Origin: an uncultured Gemmatimonadales bacterium
GTDB taxonomy: Bacteria > Gemmatimonadota > Gemmatimonadetes > Longimicrobiales > Gaopeijiaceae
Length of the DNA: 5,411 bases
Assembly (NCBI GenBank): GCA_937983085.1
Contig: CALJKZ010000283.1
Span: 1-5,411 of the forward strand
Reading direction: 5' to 3'
Positions 1 to 5,411 of the stretch are shown in pieces; within the stretch, counting starts at the first letter, position 1, and every line of letters starts with the position of its first letter. The notes under the pieces were generated by a model that was not told the DNA's origin, did not search any database, and saw only the letters and a program-made list of their open reading frames with translations. Made by a program: the position numbers and the translations under genes.

Positions 1-2
1 CC

Positions 3-86
3 GCCGGATTCTACAGCCTCTACTACCACATCGTGATCGAACCTCGTGAGCGGGAACAACCGCCCACGACGACACCCAAACGATGA
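3..86 (+). CDS. C-terminal end of an AtpZ/AtpI-type accessory membrane protein (partial)
   Basis: Only the last 27 codons are present; the reading frame is open from the left edge (first full codon at base 3) and stops at TGA 84-86. The visible peptide starts AGFYSLYYHIVIEP and ends in a charged, proline/threonine-rich tail. An A-G-F-x-x-L-Y end of a membrane helix followed by a short polar tail fits the small two-helix AtpZ (AtpQ-like) proteins that often precede atpI or atpB in F1Fo operons. In this family the protein is linked to assembly of the ATP synthase and to divalent cation handling together with AtpI. The stop overlaps the start of the next gene (ATGA at 83-86), so the two are probably translationally coupled. 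The assignment rests on position and a short fragment; any small membrane protein would also fit. Confidence 0.6.
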   Translation, partial: AGFYSLYYHIVIEPREREQPPTTTPKR

Positions 87-472
87 GTCCCTCCCTCAAA
101 TACGCGGCCACGGGCGGTGCGGTCATCGCGCTCACCGTGGGATTGCTTTGGCCGGTTCTCGACCCGGCCGGTCGCTCGGGTCTCCTCCTGGCCGCCGCCA
201 TCGCGACCCCGGTGCAGGTGACGGCCTTCTGGGTTCTCCGTCGTGTTCGCGACCAGCCCAACGCATTTCTTGCCGCCTGGGTGGGCGGGACGGCCCTTCG
301 AATGGTGGTGATCGGCGTGGTCGCCTTCGCGGCCATCCGGTCTCAGATGGACGGCGCGGTGGTCATGCTCCTGGCCCTGGCCGGCTTTTTCTTCGGACTT
401 CTGCTCCTCGAGCCCGTCTTCTTCAAGGTCGGCTCCGGGACACTGACGCATGCCGAAACGGTTGAAGCCTAG
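83..472 (+). CDS. atpI: AtpI-like ATP synthase accessory membrane protein
   Basis: This 129-residue hydrophobic protein has four likely membrane helices, at about residues 8-26, 32-52, 62-86 and 91-115, with a short polar tail. Size and topology match the ATP synthase subunit I family (E. coli AtpI is of similar length), and it sits directly before atpB, the usual place for atpI. A Gly-rich segment with a buried arginine (WVGGTALRMV, residues 66-75, R73) recalls the G...R pattern in the third helix of AtpI proteins. AtpI is not part of the finished enzyme; it is thought to help assemble the c-ring or stabilise the membrane sector. The ATG start overlaps the upstream stop, and I see no Shine-Dalgarno site, which suggests translation by coupling. 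Sequence similarity is weak, so the name depends mainly on context and topology. Confidence 0.65.
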   Translation: MSPSLKYAATGGAVIALTVGLLWPVLDPAGRSGLLLAAAIATPVQVTAFWVLRRVRDQPNAFLAAWVGGTALRMVVIGVVAFAAIRSQMDGAVVMLLALAGFFFGLLLLEPVFFKVGSGTLTHAETVEA

Positions 473-1399
473 ATGAGCCTTCTGGCAATGATGCAGGGCG
501 GCGCCCAGGGCGCCCAGGAGTACGGCGGTGCCGAGGCGGGCGAGCAGCCCGACCTCCAGGGCATGCTGACCCACCATCTCCTCGACGTGGACTACTGGGA
601 TGCGGTGACGCCCTTCGGGGAGCTGAAGATCTATTTTCCCCACTTCGATCCGGTGCAGCTGGGTCCGCTGACCGTGGACCTTTCGCCCACGAAACACGTC
701 GTCTTCATGCTGCTGGCGGCCTTCCTGTGCCTCGCCATCTTCGTGCCCATCGGCATGGCCATGCGGAAGAAGTATCAGAACCGCGCTCCCACCGGGGCCG
801 CCAACGCCGTCGAGGCCATGGTGATCTACTTCCGGGACGAGGTGGTTCGCCGGAACATCGGTCACGGTGCCGACGCCTACACCGGCTACATCCTGACCCT
901 GTTCTTCTTCATCCTCTTCATGAACCTGCTCGGGCTCGTGCCGTTCGGCGCCACGGCCACGGGCAACTTCATGGTTACGGGGGCACTGGCCCTGGTGACG
1001 TTCGTGGTCACCGAGATCTCGGGCATGCGGGCTCTCGGGTTCCAGGGCTACATGGGAACCATCTTCTACGCTCCCAAGGGTCTGAACCCCGTGGGCACGG
1101 CCATCATGCTCGTCATCCTCACGCCCGTGGAGTTCCTCGGGAAGCTGACGAAGCCCTTCGCCCTCATGATCCGGCTCTTCGCGAACATGATGGCGGGCCA
1201 CACCCTCGTTCTGTCCCTGCTCGGACTCATCTTCATGTTCGCCGGAGGCAGCGCCATCATCACGGGCGGTGTCACCATCGCGTCTCTGGCGATGGTGTCC
1301 GGCATCATGCTTCTGGAGGTCTTCGTGGCGTTGCTCCAGGCGTACATCTTCGCGATTCTGACCGCGGTCTTCAGCGGTCTGATTCTCCACGCTCACTGA
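473..1399 (+). CDS. atpB: F1Fo ATP synthase subunit a
   Basis: Subunit a is the membrane stator that forms the two proton half-channels beside the c-ring. The 308-residue product is longer than the 271 residues of E. coli, mainly because of an N-terminal segment of about 70 residues before the first helix (about 75-95). The essential arginine is R234 in RLFANMMAGH (E. coli R210), and Q289 in LLQAYIF matches E. coli Q252. The position of E. coli E219 is H243 and that of H245 is E282, the exchanged arrangement known from mitochondria. Membrane helices follow at about 137-157, 165-183, 207-225, 230-258 and 270-305. The ATG directly abuts the atpI stop (TAGATG) with no Shine-Dalgarno site, so initiation is probably coupled. 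In-frame Met6 or Met7 are alternative starts, also without a ribosome-binding site. Confidence 0.97.
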   Translation: MSLLAMMQGGAQGAQEYGGAEAGEQPDLQGMLTHHLLDVDYWDAVTPFGELKIYFPHFDPVQLGPLTVDLSPTKHVVFMLLAAFLCLAIFVPIGMAMRKKYQNRAPTGAANAVEAMVIYFRDEVVRRNIGHGADAYTGYILTLFFFILFMNLLGLVPFGATATGNFMVTGALALVTFVVTEISGMRALGFQGYMGTIFYAPKGLNPVGTAIMLVILTPVEFLGKLTKPFALMIRLFANMMAGHTLVLSLLGLIFMFAGGSAIITGGVTIASLAMVSGIMLLEVFVALLQAYIFAILTAVFSGLILHAH

Positions 1400-1457
1400 T
1401 TTGATTGCAGAGATTTTTTCAACCCGTCGCTAGACGACAACCTTCCAAGGAAAGCAC
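1400..1457 (+). promoter_or_regulatory. atpE translation initiation region with U-rich stretch and Shine-Dalgarno site
   Basis: The spacer between atpB and atpE begins with an AT-rich stretch (1400-1422, including six T at 1414-1419) inside otherwise GC-rich DNA. It ends with AAGGA at 1447-1451, six bases before the atpE ATG. In E. coli the atpB-atpE spacer contains a U-rich translational enhancer that raises c-subunit synthesis above its neighbours. The same position and composition here suggest the same job, but this is inference. A weak 4-bp hairpin (GTCG 1426-1429 with CGAC 1435-1438) lies between the two elements. I see no convincing -35/-10 promoter. Confidence 0.5.
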
Positions 1458-1724
1458 ATGCTCTACGGAATGCTCGCCATCGCTCAGGATGCGGCCGCCG
1501 CCTCCGGTGGTCTCGACCTCCTCGGAGCCGGTATCGGCATCGGACTCGCCGTCATCGGCGCCGGAATCGGCATCGGCCAGATCGGCAACGGCGTTGCTCA
1601 GGGTATCGCCCGTCAGCCCGAGGCTGCCGCGACCATCCAGACGGCCGGCATCATTCTCGCCGCGCTCATCGAGGGTGCCGCGCTGTTCGGGCTCGTCATC
1701 ACCATCCTCTTCAAGTTCTTCTAG
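1458..1724 (+). CDS. atpE: F1Fo ATP synthase subunit c (proteolipid)
   Basis: Subunit c forms the rotating ring that carries protons through the membrane. The 88-residue protein is a helical hairpin: helix 1 at about 19-45, a polar loop with the conserved R52-Q53-P54, and helix 2 at about 58-86 with the ion-binding carboxylate E72 (AALIEGAALFG). Helix 1 is glycine-rich, with GAGIGIG occurring twice (23-29 and 34-40), the close-packing motif of c-rings. Known sodium-type c subunits have Gln 33 residues before the Glu and Ser/Thr right after it. Here these are I39 and G73, so proton coupling is likely. The N-terminal lead of about 18 residues is somewhat longer than in E. coli (79 residues in total). 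ATG 1458 is chosen because AAGGA lies six bases upstream; Met5 is a less well placed alternative. Confidence 0.97.
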   Translation: MLYGMLAIAQDAAAASGGLDLLGAGIGIGLAVIGAGIGIGQIGNGVAQGIARQPEAAATIQTAGIILAALIEGAALFGLVITILFKFF

Positions 1725-1823
1725 GCGCCGCGATGCACGCCGCTCCCGGCGTTGGGTTCTCCTCGGCGTAGCGTCGCTACGCTGTCGTCGACCCGCCTTG
1801 GGAGCGACGCGCCTCGCGACGCC
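1724..1823 (+). repeat. Long imperfect inverted repeat directly after atpE
   Basis: Bases 1724-1747 pair with 1800-1823 at 20 of 24 positions, with mismatches at 1728, 1734, 1737 and 1740. Inside, GGCG 1748-1751 can pair with 1794-1797. The tip is a perfect odd palindrome at 1766-1782: GCGTAGC, loop GTC, GCTACGC. The whole can fold into one hairpin of about 100 nucleotides whose base touches the last base of the atpE stop codon. There is no T-run after it, so it does not look like an intrinsic terminator. It may protect the atpE mRNA 3' end, mark a processing site, or be a copy of a dispersed REP-like palindrome. The pairing is read directly from the sequence; the role is inferred. Confidence 0.7.
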
Positions 1824-1853
1824 TGCCGGCCCTTCGAGTTGAAGGGGGCAGGC
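1821..1853 (+). other. Strong stem-loop in the atpE-atpF spacer
   Basis: GCCTGCC (1821-1827) pairs with GGCAGGC (1847-1853), and CCCTTC (1830-1835) with GAAGGG (1841-1846). This gives 13 base pairs with a two-base GG bulge (1828-1829) and a five-base loop (GAGTT, 1836-1840). It shares its first three bases with the outer end of the preceding inverted repeat, so the two full structures compete slightly at their bases. No T-tract follows, which argues against a Rho-independent terminator. Confidence 0.7.
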
Positions 1854-1875
1854 CGCGTGAGGCGGGCAGAGGGTG

Positions 1876-1897
1876 CGGGCCGGTACTGACCGGTCCG
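1876..1897 (+). other. Stem-loop shortly upstream of the atpF ribosome-binding site
   Basis: Bases 1876-1884 pair with 1889-1897 as nine base pairs, one of them G-U (1879 with 1894), closed by the four-base loop ACTG. It ends 17 bases before the GGAG of atpF. The ribosome-binding site itself stays unpaired in this fold, so the hairpin may stabilise the 5' end of an atpF-proximal processed mRNA rather than block translation. That role is inference. Confidence 0.6.
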
Positions 1898-1914
1898 AGC
1901 GAAAGAGGAACTAC

Positions 1915-1918
1915 GGAG
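1915..1918 (+). promoter_or_regulatory. Ribosome-binding site of atpF
   Basis: GGAG lies five bases before ATG 1924. It decides the atpF start against an upstream in-frame GTG at 1873, which lacks such a site, lies in the structured spacer, and would put 17 mostly charged residues before the signal-like sequence. Confidence 0.75.
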
Positions 1919-1923
1919 AGATC

Positions 1924-2517
1924 ATGAGAGCGAGTCGGATTACAGCGGGCCTGCTGGCCTTGTCCGCTCTGATGCCCGAGGTGCTGTGGGCGCAGGGTGG
2001 GGGCGGGGACGGCGGTCTGTACGACATCAACACGGGGCTGAGCGTCTGGACGCTCATCGTGTTCGGCGTGCTCGTCTTCATCCTGGGCAAGTACGCCTGG
2101 GGTCCGATCCTGGGCGCCGTCGAGGCGCGGGAGAAGGGCATCCAGTCGGCTCTGGACGAGGCGGCTGCGCAGAACGCGGAGGCCGCCCGTCTCCTCCAGG
2201 AGCACAAGGCTCAACTGGCCGACGCCCGGCGTCAGTCCAGCGAGCTCATCGCCGAGGGCAAGGCCGCCGGCGAGCAAGTGCGGAGAGAGATCGAGGAGAA
2301 GGCGCGGACGGAAGCCCAGTCCATCGTCGAGCGCGCGCGTCAGGAGATCGAGCGCGAGCGCGATCAGGCCATCGAGGCCCTCCGGAAGGAATCGGTGGAG
2401 CTCGCGCTGGCCGCCGCTTCCCGGCTGCTGCAGGAGAAGCTCGACCAGGAACAGGACCGCCAGCTGGTTGAGCGGTACCTGGGTGACATGAGCGCCAGCG
2501 AGGGCATCCGGTCGTGA
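1924..2517 (+). CDS. atpF: F1Fo ATP synthase subunit b, with probable N-terminal signal peptide
   Basis: Subunit b is the elongated peripheral stalk linking subunit a in the membrane to delta and alpha on F1. From ATG 1924 it has 197 residues, against about 156 in E. coli. Residues 1-24 look like a signal peptide: basic start (MRASR), hydrophobic core, then a likely cut near LWAQ. A glycine-rich linker (GGGGDGG, 25-31) follows, then the real membrane anchor at about 39-59, ending in the family-typical LGKYAWGPIL. The rest, about 62-175, is a long, charged, alanine- and glutamate-rich helix expected to form the coiled-coil stalk; the C-terminal end binds delta. It carries its own good ribosome-binding site after the 199-base structured spacer, and its stop overlaps the atpH start by four bases. 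I see no second b or b' gene in the window. Confidence 0.95.
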   Translation: MRASRITAGLLALSALMPEVLWAQGGGGDGGLYDINTGLSVWTLIVFGVLVFILGKYAWGPILGAVEAREKGIQSALDEAAAQNAEAARLLQEHKAQLADARRQSSELIAEGKAAGEQVRREIEEKARTEAQSIVERARQEIERERDQAIEALRKESVELALAAASRLLQEKLDQEQDRQLVERYLGDMSASEGIRS

Positions 2518-3065
2518 GAGACGAAACCGTCGCGCGGAACTACGCGGAGACGCTCTTCGAGCTCGCCGACCGCAATGACGCCCTCGAGGGCTATGGTGGC
2601 GCGTTGGAGACGGTCTCGCGGGTCATCGAGGAGAACAAGCAGTTCCGGCTCTTCCTCGAGACCCCGCGCATCGACGACGCCGACAAAAAGGACGTGGTTC
2701 GCCGCGTCTTCGGCGACCAACTGCCGAAGCACGTGGTGAACTTCATTCTGGTCACGATCGACAAGCGTCGGCAGCGCATCCTCAGAGAGATCTCGACCCA
2801 GTACCACGCGTTGCTGGACGAACGCATGGGTCGCGAGCACGTGCAGGTATCGGTGGCTCGTCCGGTGGACGACGCCACCCGCGACATGATTGCCGAGAAG
2901 CTGTCCGCAGCGCTCGGCAAGAAGGCGATTCCCCACATCCGGGTGCGCCCGGAGATCATCGGTGGACTCGTCGTACGGACAGGTGACATGATCTATGACG
3001 GCTCGGTACGACGGAAGCTCGACGGCATGCGCCGCCGGCTCCTCGCCGCCGACATCACTCATTAG
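2514..3065 (+). CDS. atpH: F1Fo ATP synthase subunit delta (OSCP homologue)
   Basis: Delta sits on top of the alpha/beta hexamer and joins it to the b stalk. The 183-residue length fits the family (177 in E. coli). The N-terminal helical domain starts in the usual way (VARNYAETLFELA, residues 6-18). The C-terminal domain has the OSCP signature: a Gly-Gly pair at 150-151, then GD at 157-158, D162, S164 and R167, in IIGGLVVRTGDMIYDGSVRR. The start is GTG at 2514, overlapping the atpF stop TGA (GTGA). No ATG lies close upstream in this frame and no clear Shine-Dalgarno site is present, so translation is probably coupled to atpF, which fits a fixed b-to-delta supply. Confidence 0.95.
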   Translation: MRDETVARNYAETLFELADRNDALEGYGGALETVSRVIEENKQFRLFLETPRIDDADKKDVVRRVFGDQLPKHVVNFILVTIDKRRQRILREISTQYHALLDERMGREHVQVSVARPVDDATRDMIAEKLSAALGKKAIPHIRVRPEIIGGLVVRTGDMIYDGSVRRKLDGMRRRLLAADITH

Positions 3066-3077
3066 GACACGATAGAG

Positions 3078-4646
<1,569 letters not shown>

Positions 4647-4673
4647 GCCCATCACACTCGCCTAGGAAGAGAG

Positions 4674-4677
4674 AGGA
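4674..4677 (+). promoter_or_regulatory. Ribosome-binding site of atpG
   Basis: AGGA lies six bases before GTG 4684, inside a purine-rich run (4664-4682). A second AGGA at 4664-4667 is too far away for the same start. The site supports a GTG start for gamma, which also gives the conserved N-terminus (MAGARDVKRRI). Confidence 0.7.
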
Positions 4678-4683
4678 AGAGAC

Positions 4684-5411
4684 GTGGCAGGCGCACGGGA
4701 CGTAAAACGCCGGATCAAGTCGGTGGAGAACACCCGACAGATCACGCGCACCATGGAGCTGGTCGCGACGTCGAAGCTCAAGCGCGCGACGGATCGGGTC
4801 TACGCCGCGCGTCCGTACGCCGGCGCCCTGAACGAGATCGTCCAGGGTCTGTACTCGCCGGCTCTGTCGGAGCGCTACCCGATTCTTCGCCGGCCCGAGA
4901 AGGTGGAGCGGGCTGCGGTGCTGCTCCTCACGGCGAACCGTGGGCTGTGCGGCGGCTTCAACTCGAATCTCATCAAGCAGGCCCGGGGGCTCATGGACGA
5001 CCTCCGGGGTCAGGGCATCAAGACGGAGCTGCATATCGCGGGGAAGAAAGCGGTGGCCTACTTCCGCTTCCGCGGCGAGCCCATGGAGACGAAGCGCACT
5101 GACATTGGCGACGCACCGACGGTGGACGATGCCGAGTCCCTCGTGGGCCCCATCCGCGACAAGTTCGAGGCCGGAGAGATCGACGCCCTCTACCTCGTGA
5201 GCTCGAAGTTCAAGTCGGCGATGAGCACGCCGCCGCACACCGAGCAGCTCCTCCCCATCGAAGGTGATCCGGAGGCCCCGTCCGCCGACACCTTCATCCT
5301 GTCGCCCAGCGGGGACATGATCCTCGAACGGATCCTCCCTGCGTGCATCCGCAATGCCGTCTACACGGCACTGGGGGAGAACGCCGCCGCCGAGCAGGGC
5401 GCGCGCCGTTC
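4684..5411 (+). CDS. atpG: F1Fo ATP synthase subunit gamma (partial, 3' end missing)
   Basis: Gamma is the central rotating shaft: its N- and C-terminal helices form a coiled coil inside the alpha/beta hexamer and its foot rests on the c-ring. The window has 242 codons plus two bases; E. coli gamma has 287 residues, so about the last fifth is missing. The N-terminal helix is clear: RRIKSVENTRQITRTMELVA (9-28) then TSKLKRA (29-35). The Rossmann-like domain carries TANRGLCGGFN (83-93), a hallmark of the family, and SKFKSAMS at 174-181. The last residues visible (AAEQGARR, 235-242) match the start of the conserved C-terminal helix (E. coli SEQAARM). The frame is open to the edge, with no frameshift. 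The first codon is GTG, backed by AGGA six bases upstream; 37 bases separate it from atpA. Confidence 0.96.
   Translation, partial: MAGARDVKRRIKSVENTRQITRTMELVATSKLKRATDRVYAARPYAGALNEIVQGLYSPALSERYPILRRPEKVERAAVLLLTANRGLCGGFNSNLIKQARGLMDDLRGQGIKTELHIAGKKAVAYFRFRGEPMETKRTDIGDAPTVDDAESLVGPIRDKFEAGEIDALYLVSSKFKSAMSTPPHTEQLLPIEGDPEAPSADTFILSPSGDMILERILPACIRNAVYTALGENAAAEQGARR

Noticed and set aside
23..1396. Open reading frame of 457 codons on the minus strand
   Set aside because: It lies antisense to atpI and atpB, and its product is rich in His, Arg, Glu, Asp and Gly with no fold-like pattern. Such frames arise in GC-rich genes because G/C-ending codons leave few stops on the other strand.
1426..1438. 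Small hairpin upstream of the atpE ribosome-binding site as a regulator
   Set aside because: Only four base pairs with a five-base loop; this occurs often by chance and does not cover the Shine-Dalgarno site.
1733..1771. Tiny 12-codon reading frame after atpE as a possible leader peptide
   Set aside because: It has no Shine-Dalgarno site, lies inside the inverted-repeat arm and has no notable codon run that would suggest attenuation control.
1405..1842. Plus-strand reading frame of 145 codons overlapping atpE
   Set aside because: It is a different frame over atpE with a Ser/Arg/Pro-rich product, the usual shadow of a GC-rich gene; atpE is unmistakable.
1821..1853. Rho-independent terminator after atpE
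   Set aside because: The stem is strong, but no T-run follows it (the next bases are GC-rich), and the downstream genes are needed for the same complex.
1873..1923. Upstream GTG extension of atpF by 17 residues
   Set aside because: No ribosome-binding site precedes it, it crosses the 1876-1897 stem-loop, and it would place a charged stretch before the signal-like N-terminus. ATG 1924 has GGAG five bases upstream.

Overview
The window holds most of an F1Fo ATP synthase operon, all on the + strand. The order is end of an atpZ-like gene, atpI-like gene, atpB (a), atpE (c), atpF (b), atpH (delta), atpA (alpha) and the first part of atpG (gamma), which runs off the right edge. atpD (beta) and atpC (epsilon) are not in the window. 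In the classical gene order they would follow atpG. No promoter or terminator is visible, so the operon probably starts upstream of base 1 and ends after base 5411.

The DNA is GC-rich with mostly G/C-ending codons. The a and c subunits resemble those of the Bacteroidota/Chlorobi/Gemmatimonadota side of the bacterial tree: subunit a has RLFANMMAGH and LExxVALLQAYIF, and subunit c has a doubled GAGIGIG. Subunit b carries what looks like a signal peptide ending in Ala-Gln. A Gemmatimonadota or similar high-GC bacterium is my best inference, but no taxonomic marker proves it.

Layout: 1-1399 encodes the accessory membrane proteins and subunit a, packed with overlapping or abutting start and stop codons (ATGA, TAGATG). 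A 58-base spacer (1400-1457), AT-rich at its 5' end and ending in a good Shine-Dalgarno site, leads into atpE. After atpE comes the only long non-coding stretch, 1725-1923 (199 bases), which holds three consecutive stem-loops. Then atpF and atpH overlap by four bases (GTGA), atpA follows 12 bases later, and atpG follows after 37 bases.

Function: subunits a and c (with b) form the membrane rotor/stator, b and delta form the peripheral stalk, alpha (with beta) forms the nucleotide-binding hexamer, and gamma is the central shaft. Residues around the c-subunit carboxylate point to protons, not sodium, as the coupling ion. The genes are a standard housekeeping system. The least ordinary part is the RNA-structure-rich spacer between atpE and atpF, which may help set the high c-subunit stoichiometry or may be a dispersed palindromic repeat.
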